Of a stretch of DNA of 64,000 nt, positions 25,894 to 36,080 are shown in pieces. Under the pieces are notes generated by a model, which saw only the letters and a list, made by a program, of their open reading frames with translations, was not told the DNA's origin and searched no databases. The translations under genes and the position numbers were made by a program. Position 1 is the stretch's first letter. Each line of letters begins with the position of its first letter. Source of the stretch: an uncultured Paracoccaceae bacterium (GTDB taxonomy: Bacteria; Pseudomonadota; Alphaproteobacteria; Rhodobacterales; Rhodobacteraceae); the NCBI GenBank assembly GCA_947492825.1, contig CANLNT010000002.1:903810-967809 (forward strand). The letters are read 5' to 3'.

Positions 25894-27798
25894 ATGACCG
25901 AACAAGACGTGATTACCCACGAAGGCGACCCGCCCATTCAAGAAGCCGACTCTGTCCCGGGCGAGGTGACGGATGGCTATGTCGGCGTGATCTATTTTCA
26001 TGGCATGGGCGAACAGCGCCGCATGGAAGAGGTCAGCCGCCTTGTGGAAAGCATCGACACCTATTTGCGCCGTTCAAGACATGTGCACGGGCAACCTCTT
26101 GGCTACCTCAAAGAGATCAAGACCGTCAGCGAGCCACACCGCGTCAAGAACCGCAACGAAGAACAGGTCTATTACACCAAGACCCGCCATTTCGCCGAAG
26201 GTCACAGCAACAAGAACGCAGACGGCAAGCCAGACCCGGTGCGCGCGGCGCGCTTTTTTGAGGTGTATTGGGCCCCGCAAATGGCGCAGGGTCGCAACCC
26301 TTTGGGTGTGACCAAGTGGATCATGCGGCAGATCTGGCGACCCTTCATCATGATGGTCACACCCTGGCGCGAACGGCAGCGCCTGCGCCGCGCGACCCTT
26401 GCCGAGATGGCCGAACGCGCCGCTGAAAAGCCCGATGGCACACCCAAGCAAGACTTCGAGGATTTGCTGACCACCTACTATCTCTTTGGCCGCGGCGTGA
26501 CCCCCGAAGACGATGACCCTGCCAGTGACGGCGGCGAAACCACTGCCGCACTGAAAGACAGCGGCAAGTTCAGCGCCTTTGAGACGTTTCTGAAACGGAC
26601 CCACGCCGATGATCCCGACAAGGCCACCCGCCTGACCGGTTTGGCAAAGACGTGGTGGTGGAAATATTTTTATATCGAGGTGTTTAATCTGGGCGTGATG
26701 ATCACCGTGGCACTGGCCGGCCTGATGGTGGCCGGGGTCTTTGTCAGCCTCGTGCTCAGCCTGCTGTCCCTGACCACGGACTATCTGACAGGGTTCAACA
26801 TACCCGTGCCGGACTGGCTTTCGGCGGATTGGACGACGGCCGCCGGGCTTGCGGGGTCTTTGGCGATTGCGGGCGGACTGGGCAAGTTTCTGGGCAGCTT
26901 TATGGGCGACGTCGAGGCATGGGCCAGCCTGTCGGAAACCGATGCGTTGCATGAACGGCGCAAAGCGGTACTGAACGAAGGCATGGACGTGATGCGTCAT
27001 GTGCTCAGCGATCCAAAGTGCAAGCGGGTGATCGTGGTGGGCCATAGTCTGGGCACCTCGGTGGCGCATGATACACTGCTGGCGCTGGCGCAGCGCAATC
27101 ACGGCCACAACAACAATGGCGATGTCATGAAGGGGCCGGTGGCGCTGACCAAAATCCGGCATCTGGTCACGATTGCCTCGCCCATCGACAAGATCAATTA
27201 CTTCTTCGAAAGTTACCGCACAGGCTTTGCCCACTATAGCCGCGCCTACGAATCCATGCGCGGCGATATCAAGTCACCGCCCTTCAGCCGCAATGAATCG
27301 CAACCCTATATCCATTGGGTCAACTATTGGGATCTGGCCGATGTGATCTCTGGCAGTTTGCAGTCGCCCACGGGGGCCGACAGCATGACGAACCGGGTCA
27401 ACAATGTGCATATCTCAAACCTGCATTTCCCCAGTCCCGGCGCGGCGCATTCCGCGTATTTTCAGAATCGGACGGTGATTTCTCAGGTGTTTGACATGAT
27501 CTACTTTGGCCGTGGCAACTATGATGGCGATACGGTTGGCTTTATCGACGACAACCCCAGGAACGGGCGCGACTACACCCATCTGGACTTCAAATCTGAC
27601 GCCAACTCCAACAGCGGTGCAATCTATCGCTTTCTGGCGACATTGGTGATCTGGGGGGCAGCACTTGCGTTGGCGGGATGGTTCTTTGAGATGCAGCGCT
27701 TGTTCTTCTGGCCTGCGTGCATTGCCGCCGTATCAGCGTTCTTTTTGTATATCGGCTGGGGCTCCAGCTTTCGGTCCAAGAACAAAGAACCGCTTTAG
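25894..27798 (+). CDS. large membrane protein with an alpha/beta-hydrolase (lipase-like) GHSLG motif
   Basis: A 634-residue protein of unknown function. After an acidic N-terminus it has VGVIYFHGMGEQRR, typical of an oxyanion-hole strand, and a serine-hydrolase elbow GHSLG at 383-387 (Ser385). A pair of hydrophobic segments (about 253-300 and 315-335) interrupts the hydrolase fold, and two more lie at about 575-625 near the C-terminus. The active site therefore probably sits on a membrane-anchored cytoplasmic domain. The ATG at 25894 with AGGTGA upstream was chosen because the longer frame overlaps the ispH leader. It could be a membrane lipase or esterase. Confidence 0.72.
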   Translation: MTEQDVITHEGDPPIQEADSVPGEVTDGYVGVIYFHGMGEQRRMEEVSRLVESIDTYLRRSRHVHGQPLGYLKEIKTVSEPHRVKNRNEEQVYYTKTRHFAEGHSNKNADGKPDPVRAARFFEVYWAPQMAQGRNPLGVTKWIMRQIWRPFIMMVTPWRERQRLRRATLAEMAERAAEKPDGTPKQDFEDLLTTYYLFGRGVTPEDDDPASDGGETTAALKDSGKFSAFETFLKRTHADDPDKATRLTGLAKTWWWKYFYIEVFNLGVMITVALAGLMVAGVFVSLVLSLLSLTTDYLTGFNIPVPDWLSADWTTAAGLAGSLAIAGGLGKFLGSFMGDVEAWASLSETDALHERRKAVLNEGMDVMRHVLSDPKCKRVIVVGHSLGTSVAHDTLLALAQRNHGHNNNGDVMKGPVALTKIRHLVTIASPIDKINYFFESYRTGFAHYSRAYESMRGDIKSPPFSRNESQPYIHWVNYWDLADVISGSLQSPTGADSMTNRVNNVHISNLHFPSPGAAHSAYFQNRTVISQVFDMIYFGRGNYDGDTVGFIDDNPRNGRDYTHLDFKSDANSNSGAIYRFLATLVIWGAALALAGWFFEMQRLFFWPACIAAVSAFFLYIGWGSSFRSKNKEPL

Positions 27799-27813
27799 CC
27801 GGGCAGGGTGGGA

Positions 27814-27833
27814 TGGGCCAGCGATCCGGCCCA
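27814..27833. terminator. hairpin in the convergent gap after the membrane hydrolase gene
   Basis: TGGGCC, an eight-base loop, then GGCCCA; a competing pairing GGTGGG/CCCACC overlaps it. It lies in the 43-base gap between two convergent genes and probably helps end both transcripts. No clear T-run is present. Confidence 0.35.
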
Positions 27834-27841
27834 CCGCCTGA

Positions 27842-28420
27842 CTACTTGGCCGTAATCATTTCTTCGTCGGCATCCTCTGCCGGGCGCGGCTCGCGCGGTG
27901 GGCGGCCCACAACATCGCGCAATTCATCGAGTTCGATGAAGTTGTCGCACTGGCGGCGCAGTTCGTCCGCGATCATCGGCGGCTGGCTGCGGATGGTGGA
28001 GACAACCGAGACACGAACACCCTTGCGCTGCAGGCTTTCGACCAGCGGGCGGAAATCACCGTCGCCGGAAAACAGCACGATGTGGTCCACATGCGGTGCA
28101 AGTTCCATGGCATCGACGCAAAGTTCGATATCCATGTTCCCCTTCACCTTCCGACGGCCCATGCTGTCGGTGTATTCCTTGGCCGGTTTCGTCACCATGG
28201 TGAAACCGTTGTAGTGCAACCAATCAACCAGCGGCCTGATGGGTGAATACTCGTCATTCTCCAAGAGCGCCGTATAGTAAAAGGCGCGCAGCATTTTGCC
28301 ACGGCGCATGAACTCCTGACGAAGCAACTTGTAGTCGATGTCAAACCCCAGCGACTTGGCAGCCGCATACAGGTTCGATCCATCGATGAAGAGCGCCAGG
28401 CGCTCGTCACGATAAAACAT
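27842..28420 (-). CDS. NYN-domain (LabA-like) putative ribonuclease
   Basis: A 192-residue PIN-like protein. It starts RLALFIDGSNLYAAAKSLG with the first acidic site, then KGNMDIELCVDAM and the FSGDGDFRPLV acidic motif, which together form the NYN metal site. LabA/DUF88 relatives act in RNA processing or degradation. The last 20 residues are an acidic, proline-rich tail (PREPRPAEDADEEM). GGAAGGACG precedes the ATG at 28420. It is divergent from folK. Confidence 0.88.
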   Translation of the reverse strand: MFYRDERLALFIDGSNLYAAAKSLGFDIDYKLLRQEFMRRGKMLRAFYYTALLENDEYSPIRPLVDWLHYNGFTMVTKPAKEYTDSMGRRKVKGNMDIELCVDAMELAPHVDHIVLFSGDGDFRPLVESLQRKGVRVSVVSTIRSQPPMIADELRRQCDNFIELDELRDVVGRPPREPRPAEDADEEMITAK

Positions 28421-28516
28421 TAATCGTCCTTCCAAAATGTATGTTCTGCGAGAGTGGTGGGTCGTATGTGAGTGGTCTAGTTTCGCAAAACATGTCGATA
28501 ATAGGATGTTTTCGTT

Positions 28517-29107
28517 TTGACACAATGCCCCGAAACGGACCGAATAGGCCCAAAAGTGCTGATTTCCGCAGGAAGTAACGCAACTGCGACCATAGTTGAC
28601 GCGGCGGCAATTGTACAAAAGTGCAAGCGAGATCTGGCCTTGGCACTGGGTGCGCCTGTGTCAGCCAGCCGAATCTATCGCACCCCGGCGTTTCCGCCGG
28701 GCGCGGGTCCCGACTTTGCCAATGCGGTTTTTTCTGTGCCAACGACCCTGTCGCCCAAGGACGTACTTGTCCATTTGCACCGGTTGGAGGCGGATGCAGG
28801 CCGGGTGCGGGATCAGCGTTGGGGGCAACGGGTTCTTGACCTTGATCTGATCGCATATGGCGACACCGTGGCACCTGATCTGGCTGTCTGGCAGCGCTGG
28901 CACGACCTGCCGCTTGACCAGCAGATGCAAAAGGCCCCGGATCAGCTGATACTGCCGCATCCGCGCGCGCAGGATCGGCCTTTTGTTCTGGTGCCTCTGC
29001 GCGATGTGTGTCCCGCCTGGGTCCATCCGGTTCTGGGCCTTGATGTGGACGCCATGCTGGCGCGCTGTGATCCTGCCGATATCGCCGCCGTAGTCGCTTT
29101 GGACTAG
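28517..29107 (+). CDS. folK: 2-amino-4-hydroxy-6-hydroxymethyldihydropteridine diphosphokinase
   Basis: A 196-residue HPPK that transfers pyrophosphate to 6-hydroxymethyl-dihydropterin in folate synthesis. The conserved SAGSN start, RIYRTPA, NAVF, and the signature RWGQRVLDLDLIAYG with the Mg-binding Asp pair are seen, then LPHPRAQDRPFVLVPL. No in-frame ATG precedes the conserved region, so a TTG start at 28517 is the best choice. It may form a unit with rpoZ and the RelA/SpoT gene. Confidence 0.92.
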   Translation: MTQCPETDRIGPKVLISAGSNATATIVDAAAIVQKCKRDLALALGAPVSASRIYRTPAFPPGAGPDFANAVFSVPTTLSPKDVLVHLHRLEADAGRVRDQRWGQRVLDLDLIAYGDTVAPDLAVWQRWHDLPLDQQMQKAPDQLILPHPRAQDRPFVLVPLRDVCPAWVHPVLGLDVDAMLARCDPADIAAVVALD

Positions 29108-29138
29108 CCGCCCGAATCGACTTGTCAATCCAGAACGC

Positions 29139-29157
29139 AGCCCTTAGATGAAGGGCT
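29139..29157 (+). terminator. hairpin between folK and rpoZ
   Basis: AGCCCTT-AGATG-AAGGGCT forms a 7-bp stem in the 84-base gap before rpoZ. It may end the folK transcript or shape the rpoZ leader. No strong T-run follows, so the terminator reading is tentative. Confidence 0.35.
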
Positions 29158-29191
29158 TGCGATACCGCTTTGTCTGGACAGGAGTGCGCCA

Positions 29192-29548
29192 ATGGCCCGC
29201 GTCACCGTAGAAGATTGCGTCGATAAGGTTCCCAACCGGTTCGAACTTGTCATGCTCGCCGCACACCGTGCGCGCGAAATCTCTGCCGGTGCGCCGATCA
29301 CGGTCAACCGCGACAACGACAAGAACCCTGTCGTGTCCCTGCGCGAGATTGCCGATGAAACTCAGCAGGCGGACGACCTGCGCGAGCGCATGATCGAAGC
29401 CAACCAGACCCAGATCGAGGTTGATGAACCCGAAGAGGACAGCATGTCCTTGCTGATGGGTGCCGAAGCCGCCGACAAACCGGCCGAGGATGATCTGAGC
29501 GAAGAGAAACTGCTGCGGGCGCTGATGGAAGCGCAGGGGCAGCGCTAA
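29192..29548 (+). CDS. rpoZ: RNA polymerase omega subunit
   Basis: A 118-residue omega subunit, beginning [30 protein letters not shown], the conserved segment that clamps the beta-prime C-terminus. The acidic C-terminal half is typical of alphaproteobacterial omega. It stands directly before the (p)ppGpp synthase/hydrolase gene, a widely conserved order; omega forms part of a ppGpp site on RNA polymerase in E. coli. Confidence 0.96.
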   Translation: MARVTVEDCVDKVPNRFELVMLAAHRAREISAGAPITVNRDNDKNPVVSLREIADETQQADDLRERMIEANQTQIEVDEPEEDSMSLLMGAEAADKPAEDDLSEEKLLRALMEAQGQR

Positions 29549-29588
29549 GGCCGCGCAACCGGCCACATTGTAAGGGCGCCGGACCAGC

Positions 29589-31727
29589 ATGACGACTGAC
29601 AACGATCTGATCGCGCTGGTTCGCACCTACAACCCCCGAACACATGAAAAGATGCTGCGCGACGCCTTTGCCTATGGCGCGCAGATGCACGACGGGCAGT
29701 TCCGCCACTCAGGCGAGCCCTATTTCACTCATCCTGTCGCTGTGGCGTTGATCCTCGCAGAAATGCAGATGGATGATGCCACGCTGATCACCGCACTTTT
29801 GCACGACACCATCGAAGACACCGATGCGTCCTTTGCGCAGGTCGAAAAGCGATTCAGCCGCGAGATCGCGGAATTGGTCGATGGTGTGACCAAGCTGACG
29901 AACCTGCAACTGACCTCGACCCAATCGAAAGAGGCCGAAAATTTCCGCAAGCTCTTTATGGCGACGTCCAAGGATTTGCGCGTCACGCTTGTGAAGCTGG
30001 CTGATCGTCTGCACAACATGCGCACGATCAAGTCGATGCGCGCGGAAAAGCAGGCGCAAAAAGCGCGCGAGACGATGGATATCTACGCGCCGCTTGCGGG
30101 CCGCATGGGCATGCAGTGGATGCGCGAAGAGCTGGAAGATCTGGCATTCCGCGTCCTGAACCCAGAGGCGCGCAATTCCATCATCCGCCGCTTTATCACG
30201 CTGCAACGTGAAACCGGCGATGTGATCCAACGCATCACCAGCGACATGCGGGTGGAACTGGAAAAAGCGGGCATCAGCGCAGAGGTCGCAGGCCGCGCCA
30301 AGAAACCCTATTCGATCTGGCGCAAGATGCAGGAAAAGGACCAGGGCTTTTCCCGGCTGTCCGACATCTACGGCTTTCGGGTCATCACCGCGACAGAGGC
30401 GGATTGCTATCGCGTACTGGGCGCGATCCACCAACGCTGGCGCGCCGTGCCGGGCCGGTTCAAGGACTACATCAGCCAGCCCAAGACCAACGGCTACCGC
30501 TCGATCCACACCACCGTTTCGGGGCGGGACGGTAAGCGGGTCGAGGTGCAGATCCGCACCCGCGAAATGCACGAAGTGGCCGAAACCGGGGTGGCGGCCC
30601 ATTGGTCCTATCGAAACGGTGAACGGGTCGAAAACCGCTTTGCCGTTGATCCGGTGAAATGGATTTCGGCGCTGACCGAACGGCTGGATGATGACCAGGA
30701 TCACGACGAATTTCTCGAAGCGGTCAAGCTCGAGATGTATACCGACCAGGTGTTCTGCTTCACGCCCAAAGGCGATGTGATCAAACTGCCCCGTGGGGCG
30801 ACACCGATTGATTTCGCCTTTGCGATCCACACCCGCATCGGCATGGCCTGCGTGGGCGCCAAGGTGGATGGGCTGAGGGTGCCGCTCTGGACCCGGCTCA
30901 AGAACGGGCAATCGGTCGAGGTGATCACCGCCGAAGGCCAGACACCGCAGGCCACGTGGATCGACATTGCCGTGACCGGTCGCGCCAAGACAGCGATCCG
31001 GCGCAGCCTACGCGAGGAAGATCGCACCCGCTATATCCGGCTGGGCCGTGAATTGGCGCGGGTCGCATTTGAAACGATTGGCAAGCGGCTGACCGAAAAG
31101 GCCCTGCGCACAGCGGCCAAGACGCTGGCGCTGGATGATGTGGACGACATGCTGGTGCGCCTTGGCAGCGCTGAAATGTCGGCGCGCCAGATCGTGCGCG
31201 CGATCTACCCCGAACTGGCCGAAAAGGGTGGCGAGAAGATTGACGCAGGCCGCGCCGTTGTGGGTCTGACCGCTGATCAACCCCACCAGCGCGCGCCATG
31301 CTGCCAACCGCTGCCGGGCGAACGCATCGTCGGCATTGCGTTCCGGGGGCAGGGTGTTGTTGTCCATGCCATCGATTGCGATGTTCTTGTCGAATACGAA
31401 GATCAGCCTGACCGCTGGATTGACCTGCATTGGGCCGAAGGCAACCACCGCGCCATCAATGCCGTCACCCTCGATGTGGCGATCAGCAACGATGCCGGGG
31501 TGCTGGGTCGGATTTGCACATTGATCGGAGAGCAGAAGGCCAATATCTCGGATTTGAAGTTCATCGACCGCAAACCAGATTACTATAGGCTTCTGATCGA
31601 CGTAGACCTCAGCGAGGCCGCGCATCTGCACCGGGTGATGACCGCCCTTGATGCTGAAAGCGCCGTGTCCTCGATCCTGCGGTATCGTGATCCGGCCCGG
31701 GCGCGGGCGCAGCAGGACGCATCGTAG
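29589..31727 (+). CDS. bifunctional (p)ppGpp synthetase/hydrolase (Rsh)
   Basis: A 712-residue RelA/SpoT homologue that makes and degrades (p)ppGpp in the stringent response. The domains run in the usual order: HD hydrolase (about 25-180, LLHDTIEDT), synthetase (about 230-345, GFRVITAT and KTNGYRSIHT), TGS (about 380-445, VFCFTPKGDVIKLPRG) and a C-terminal ACT domain (about 635-705, ISNDAGVLGRICTLIGE). The intact HD motif indicates hydrolase activity, so it is probably the only long Rsh of the genome. Length is normal. Confidence 0.95.
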   Translation: MTTDNDLIALVRTYNPRTHEKMLRDAFAYGAQMHDGQFRHSGEPYFTHPVAVALILAEMQMDDATLITALLHDTIEDTDASFAQVEKRFSREIAELVDGVTKLTNLQLTSTQSKEAENFRKLFMATSKDLRVTLVKLADRLHNMRTIKSMRAEKQAQKARETMDIYAPLAGRMGMQWMREELEDLAFRVLNPEARNSIIRRFITLQRETGDVIQRITSDMRVELEKAGISAEVAGRAKKPYSIWRKMQEKDQGFSRLSDIYGFRVITATEADCYRVLGAIHQRWRAVPGRFKDYISQPKTNGYRSIHTTVSGRDGKRVEVQIRTREMHEVAETGVAAHWSYRNGERVENRFAVDPVKWISALTERLDDDQDHDEFLEAVKLEMYTDQVFCFTPKGDVIKLPRGATPIDFAFAIHTRIGMACVGAKVDGLRVPLWTRLKNGQSVEVITAEGQTPQATWIDIAVTGRAKTAIRRSLREEDRTRYIRLGRELARVAFETIGKRLTEKALRTAAKTLALDDVDDMLVRLGSAEMSARQIVRAIYPELAEKGGEKIDAGRAVVGLTADQPHQRAPCCQPLPGERIVGIAFRGQGVVVHAIDCDVLVEYEDQPDRWIDLHWAEGNHRAINAVTLDVAISNDAGVLGRICTLIGEQKANISDLKFIDRKPDYYRLLIDVDLSEAAHLHRVMTALDAESAVSSILRYRDPARARAQQDAS

Positions 31728-31758
31728 CGGGCGCTTTGCCCCTTGTAAGGACGTAGAC

Positions 31759-32397
31759 GTGGTATTCAAGCGCAGGGACAGACGACCAATCTGGCAGGCT
31801 GTGCTGGATTTTCTCTATCCCCGTGGGGGATGGGCGCGGGCTTTTGAATACGTCAAACACCGGGTGCGGCGGCTACCCGATACGCCCGAAAAGATCAGCC
31901 GCGGCGTCTGGGCCGGGGTGTTCACCTCTTTCACGCCCTTTTACGGGCTGCACTTTCTGATTGCCGCGGTAATCGCCAAACTGATGCGCGGCAACATCCT
32001 GGCGGCGCTGATGGGCACCTTCTTTGGCAACCCGCTGACCTATATCCCCATCGCCGTGGCCGCGCTGCAATCGGGGTATCTTCTGACCGGTGTGCGCACC
32101 GATGTCGAAGGGATCGGGCGCAACTTTGCCCGCGCGTTCGAAGATTTGCGCCATAACTTTATGGCGATCTTCACCGACGACGTGGCCCATTGGGACTATC
32201 TGGCGTCGTTCTATGACGATGTATTTTATCCCTACATGGTCGGCGGCGTGATCCCCGGCGTGATCTGCGCCACCATCTGCTACTACCTCTCTGTGCCGCT
32301 CATTGGGGCCTACCAGAACAGCCGCCGCAAGCGGTTGCGCGCCAAGCTTGATCAATTGCGCAAACCGCAGGATGGTGATGGCCCCGATCTGGGCTAA
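31759..32397 (+). CDS. DUF2062 membrane protein
   Basis: A 212-residue inner-membrane protein of the DUF2062 family: a basic N-terminus, then VWAGVFTSFTPFYGLHFLIAAVIAKLMRGN and FFGNPLTYIPIAVAALQSGYL, with another helix at GGVIPGVICATICYYLSVPL. Function is not established. The GTG at 31759 has TAAGG nine bases upstream; earlier codons run back into the Rsh gene. It lies between the Rsh gene and pdxJ, as in related genomes. Confidence 0.85.
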   Translation: MVFKRRDRRPIWQAVLDFLYPRGGWARAFEYVKHRVRRLPDTPEKISRGVWAGVFTSFTPFYGLHFLIAAVIAKLMRGNILAALMGTFFGNPLTYIPIAVAALQSGYLLTGVRTDVEGIGRNFARAFEDLRHNFMAIFTDDVAHWDYLASFYDDVFYPYMVGGVIPGVICATICYYLSVPLIGAYQNSRRKRLRAKLDQLRKPQDGDGPDLG

Positions 32398-32424
32398 TAT
32401 CCGGTCAGTAAAAGGAAATTGCAC

Positions 32425-33183
32425 ATGTCCAACGAACTGCGCCTTGGGGTGAACATTGACCACGTCGCCACCGTCCGCAACGCCCGCGGTGGTGCGGTGC
32501 CGGACCCGGTGCGCGCGGCGTTGCTGGCGCAAGAGGCCGGGGCAGACGGGATTACGGCACACCTGCGCGAAGACCGCCGCCACATCATCGACAGCGACAT
32601 CGAACGCCTGATGGCGGCGCTGACAGTGCCGCTGAACTTTGAAATGGCCGCGACAGAAGAAATGCAGACCATCGCCCTGCGCCACAAACCCCACGCTGTC
32701 TGCCTCGTGCCGGAAAAGCGCGAGGAGCGGACAACCGAAGGCGGCCTTGACGTGGCCGCCAATGACAACGCGCTTGCCGCCTATATCGCGCCCCTGCGCG
32801 AGGCAGGCAGCCGCGTGTCGATGTTCATCGCTGCCGATCAAAAACAGGTCGAGGCCAGCTACCGCATCGGCGCACCGGTCATCGAACTGCACGCGGGCGC
32901 CTATTCCGACGCCTGGGCCGAGGGCGACTGGGCCCTGCGCGACAGTGAACTGTCCAGAATCACCGACATGGCCGCCTATGGCCACGAACTGGGGCTCGAA
33001 GTCCACGTCGGGCACGGGCTCGCCTATGACAGCGTCGCCCCCATCGCCGCATTGCCGCAGGTCAAAGAACTCAACATCGGCCACTTTCTGATTGGCGAGG
33101 CGATCTTTCGGGGGCTGACCAGTTCCATTCAGGAAATGCGCCGTCTGATGGATGAGGCGCGGGCAGCTGGGACAGGCGCATGA
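32425..33183 (+). CDS. pdxJ: pyridoxine 5'-phosphate synthase
   Basis: A 252-residue TIM-barrel enzyme that condenses 1-deoxyxylulose 5-phosphate and 3-amino-2-oxopropyl phosphate to pyridoxine phosphate. It shows [45 protein letters not shown] and VHVGHGL. The ATG at 32425 has AAAGGAA upstream and is preferred over TTG 32419. It overlaps the next gene by four bases and leads the pdxJ-acpS-lepB-rnc-era run common in alphaproteobacteria. Confidence 0.96.
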   Translation: MSNELRLGVNIDHVATVRNARGGAVPDPVRAALLAQEAGADGITAHLREDRRHIIDSDIERLMAALTVPLNFEMAATEEMQTIALRHKPHAVCLVPEKREERTTEGGLDVAANDNALAAYIAPLREAGSRVSMFIAADQKQVEASYRIGAPVIELHAGAYSDAWAEGDWALRDSELSRITDMAAYGHELGLEVHVGHGLAYDSVAPIAALPQVKELNIGHFLIGEAIFRGLTSSIQEMRRLMDEARAAGTGA

Positions 33184-33488
33184 TCCGCCATATCGTCATG
33201 CTCAACCTTTCCGCCCGTGATGATTTGCCCGCCGTCATGGATGGGCTCGGCGGTCTGATTGGCCAGATTGATGGCTTCACCGGCTTTGAACATGGCCCCA
33301 ACATCGACGCCGAAGGCAAGTCGCCGGATTACCCCTATGGCTTTGTCTGCACTTTTCGTGACCGCGCCGCGCTGGATGCCTATGCTGCCGACCCGCGCCA
33401 CCGCGCATTGGGCGCGCGGCTGGTAGCCATGTGCAATGGCGGCGGCGACGGCATCATGGTCTTTGATCTGGACGTGCCCGCCGCATGA
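33180..33488 (+). CDS. Dabb-family (stress-responsive A/B barrel) protein
   Basis: A 102-residue protein beginning [10 protein letters not shown], with FEHGPNID and [23 protein letters not shown], the hallmarks of the dimeric alpha-beta barrel (Dabb) family. Its role is unknown. It is joined by four-base overlaps to pdxJ and to the following secreted protein gene. Confidence 0.87.
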   Translation: MIRHIVMLNLSARDDLPAVMDGLGGLIGQIDGFTGFEHGPNIDAEGKSPDYPYGFVCTFRDRAALDAYAADPRHRALGARLVAMCNGGGDGIMVFDLDVPAA

Positions 33489-33940
33489 TCCGCACCCTTG
33501 CCCTCTTGCTGGCGCTGGCCAGTCCCGCCACGGCACAGGTCGTGTCTCAATGTGACTGGCAGGCCAGCGCGCAGGCCATCGCAGAGCCATGGGAAGAGAA
33601 CGCGCGCACCTTTTCCAACGGCAAGGTCCGCGTGGCGGTGTTGGATACCATTGAACCCGCTGTGGGCTTTGCTTGGTTGCTGGTGCTCTCGCCACCCTTC
33701 AACGAATTGGGCGATCGGCAATGCCGCGTGGTCGGTGCCAGTGCCGACATCGGCTTTGCCGGGCTGTTCTTTGACACACTGCAATCCAGCTATAATCCGC
33801 TCACCGGGCTGACTTTCACGGTCGAGGCGCGGTTTTATGACGCCAAAGTGGACGGCTTCAGCCGCAGACCGGTGGTGATCACCCTCAACCAATCCACCGG
33901 TGCGATGACGGCCACCTACGCAGAGGACGGCACCCAATGA
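33485..33940 (+). CDS. small exported protein of unknown function
   Basis: A 151-residue protein with a clear signal peptide ([17 protein letters not shown], cleavage near 17) followed by a mature domain starting QVVSQCDW with two Cys (about 23 and 79) that could pair in the periplasm. I do not recognise the family. It is embedded between the Dabb gene and acpS with four-base overlaps on both sides, so it is expressed with the acpS-lepB operon. Confidence 0.8.
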   Translation: MIRTLALLLALASPATAQVVSQCDWQASAQAIAEPWEENARTFSNGKVRVAVLDTIEPAVGFAWLLVLSPPFNELGDRQCRVVGASADIGFAGLFFDTLQSSYNPLTGLTFTVEARFYDAKVDGFSRRPVVITLNQSTGAMTATYAEDGTQ

Positions 33941-34365
33941 TCCTTGGTATCGGCACCGATCTGGCCAACATCGAACGCATTCAGGGCACGCTGGACCGCT
34001 TTGGCGACCGCTTTCGCAACCGCGTCTTCACCGAGATCGAACAGCGCAAGGCTGAACGCCGCAAGGACGTGGCGGGCACCTATGCCAAACGCTGGGCCGC
34101 GAAAGAGGCGTGCTCCAAGGCGCTGGGCACGGGGCTGCGCATGGGCATCAGCTGGCGCGACATGGCAGTCAGTAACCTGCGCAGCGGCCAGCCGGTGATG
34201 GAGGTGACCGGCTGGGCCAAGTCCCGGCTGGAAGAAATGACCCCTCCGGGCCACACGGCCATTATTCATGTCACGCTGACTGATGATCACCCTTGGGCGC
34301 AGGCATTTGTCGTGATCGAAGCGCTTCCTATTGCAGATAACCCCGCTGCGAACGGGTCGGGTTGA
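33937..34365 (+). CDS. acpS: holo-[acyl-carrier-protein] synthase
   Basis: A 142-residue phosphopantetheinyl transferase that activates acyl carrier protein. Landmarks are [13 protein letters not shown] with the Mg-binding Asp8, [26 protein letters not shown] with the Glu/Lys site and WAKSRLEE. The C-terminal tail beyond about residue 130 is unconserved. It lies before lepB, the usual alphaproteobacterial position. Confidence 0.95.
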   Translation: MILGIGTDLANIERIQGTLDRFGDRFRNRVFTEIEQRKAERRKDVAGTYAKRWAAKEACSKALGTGLRMGISWRDMAVSNLRSGQPVMEVTGWAKSRLEEMTPPGHTAIIHVTLTDDHPWAQAFVVIEALPIADNPAANGSG

Positions 34366-34420
34366 CACATACCCATGTAGCCCGCATTTAGCGGCGCAGA
34401 AACAAGGTTAGGCAGAACCC

Positions 34421-35245
34421 ATGGCAGAACGATCCGGCTTTCTTGGCAGCGTCATCGAGACGGTGAAAACCATCGTCTATGCCCTTCTGATCGCCGGGGC
34501 CTTTCGCACTATTTTGTTTCAGCCGTTCTGGATTCCCTCAGGGTCGATGAAAGACACGCTGCTGATCGGTGATTTTCTGTTCGTGAACAAATTTGCCTAC
34601 GGCTACTCCTACGCTTCTTGCCCGTCGATTCCGATGACGTCGATTGGTCCGGATGATTTCTGCGGAATGTTCACTGGCACCAATGAGCGCCTATTTGGGT
34701 CCGACCCGGAACGTGGCGATGTCGTGGTGTTCCTGCATCCAAATGACAAGCGCGAATTCATCAAACGTCTGATCGGCCTACCAGGCGACAAAATCCAGAT
34801 GAAAGATGGTCAACTCTTTATCAATGGCGTGGCTGTTCCGCAGGAGCCAGATGGCGTTTTTGAGGAGGTCTTTGGCCCCCAAGGTCCTCAGCGGCGCGGT
34901 CCACTTTGTAAAAATGGGGCGGTGGGCCAAGGCGCACTCTGCGAAAAAGACAAATTCATAGAGACGCTTCCAAGCGGGCGGAGCTATTCGGTTTTGAATG
35001 TCGGTAATGGCTCAACCGACAATACAGGTGTGCATACGGTTCCCGAAGACCATTATTTCTTTATGGGCGACAACCGGGACAATTCGACCGACAGTCGCGT
35101 TCTTCAGACCGCGAACGGGGTTGGCTTTGTGCCGCGTGCGAACATCGTGGGCCGCGCGGACCGGGTGATGTTCTCTTCTGCCGGGCGGTCGATGTTTGCT
35201 TTCTGGACTTGGCGCCCGGATCGTTTCTTCAAGGCGATTGAGTGA
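34421..35245 (+). CDS. lepB: signal peptidase I
   Basis: A 274-residue membrane serine protease that removes signal peptides of exported proteins. One N-terminal anchor ([11 protein letters not shown]) precedes the nucleophile Ser42 in PSGSMKD; the general-base Lys is at about 115 in [10 protein letters not shown], and [11 protein letters not shown] is near the C-terminus. An insert of Cys- and Lys-rich sequence (about 155-185) is larger than in the minimal enzyme. It overlaps rnc by four bases. Confidence 0.96.
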   Translation: MAERSGFLGSVIETVKTIVYALLIAGAFRTILFQPFWIPSGSMKDTLLIGDFLFVNKFAYGYSYASCPSIPMTSIGPDDFCGMFTGTNERLFGSDPERGDVVVFLHPNDKREFIKRLIGLPGDKIQMKDGQLFINGVAVPQEPDGVFEEVFGPQGPQRRGPLCKNGAVGQGALCEKDKFIETLPSGRSYSVLNVGNGSTDNTGVHTVPEDHYFFMGDNRDNSTDSRVLQTANGVGFVPRANIVGRADRVMFSSAGRSMFAFWTWRPDRFFKAIE

Positions 35246-35925
35246 AGATCGCAGCGGACCTGACAGCCTTTCAGGGGCGGCTGGGCCATACCTTTGCCAA
35301 GCCCGAACTTTTGGTGCGCGCGGTCACCCATTCGTCGATGGTATCGGTGCACCGCGACGACAATCAACGGCTCGAATTTCTGGGCGACCGGGTGCTGGGC
35401 CTTGTGATCGCAGAGGCGCTGTTGTCCGCTGACGCCAACGCCCCCGAAGGCACGTTGGCTCCGCGCTACAACGCCCTTGTCCGGCGCGAGGCTTGCGCCG
35501 ATGTCGCCCGCCAGATTGATCTGGGTGCCGTGCTCAAACTGGGCCGGTCCGAGATGAAATCAGGCGGTCGCCGGAAAGAGGCGCTACTGGCTGACGCGAT
35601 GGAAGCGGTGATCGCCGCCGTCTATCAGGACGCCGGATTTGATGTGGCACGCGCGACGATTCTGCGGCTCTGGGGTGACCGCGTCACAAACGTGGCCGAT
35701 GATGCCCGCGACGCCAAAACCGCGCTTCAGGAATGGGCACAGGCCCGCGGCGAGCCACCCCCTACGTACGTCGAAATGGCCCGCACCGGCCCCGACCACC
35801 AGCCAGTTTTTACGATTCAGGTGCAACTGACCAGCGGCGCGTCTGCTACCGCCCAGGCCGGTTCCAAACGCCATGCCGAACAGGCCGCTGCACAAATGCT
35901 GCTGGACCGGGTCGACGTAGAATAA
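35242..35925 (+). CDS. rnc: ribonuclease III
   Basis: A 227-residue double-strand RNA endonuclease for rRNA and mRNA maturation. The signature [12 protein letters not shown] carries catalytic acidic residues, and [15 protein letters not shown] adds the second pair. A C-terminal dsRNA-binding domain covers about 155-225 ([18 protein letters not shown]). The start is a GTG that overlaps the lepB stop (GTGA), consistent with coupled expression. Confidence 0.96.
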   Translation: MKIAADLTAFQGRLGHTFAKPELLVRAVTHSSMVSVHRDDNQRLEFLGDRVLGLVIAEALLSADANAPEGTLAPRYNALVRREACADVARQIDLGAVLKLGRSEMKSGGRRKEALLADAMEAVIAAVYQDAGFDVARATILRLWGDRVTNVADDARDAKTALQEWAQARGEPPPTYVEMARTGPDHQPVFTIQVQLTSGASATAQAGSKRHAEQAAAQMLLDRVDVE

Positions 35926-36080
35926 GCTCCCTTTTGGTGTTGCGCCAAAACGGCTCGCCATCACGCAATGTTGCAAGGTTGCCAGCAACGCCAAAATGGC
36001 GAGAGGCTTGGCGTCACGGGCAAACTCCCCTAGATGGGGCGCGAGGTCGGGGTTGTCCCGGCATGGATTGGAAAACGCAG

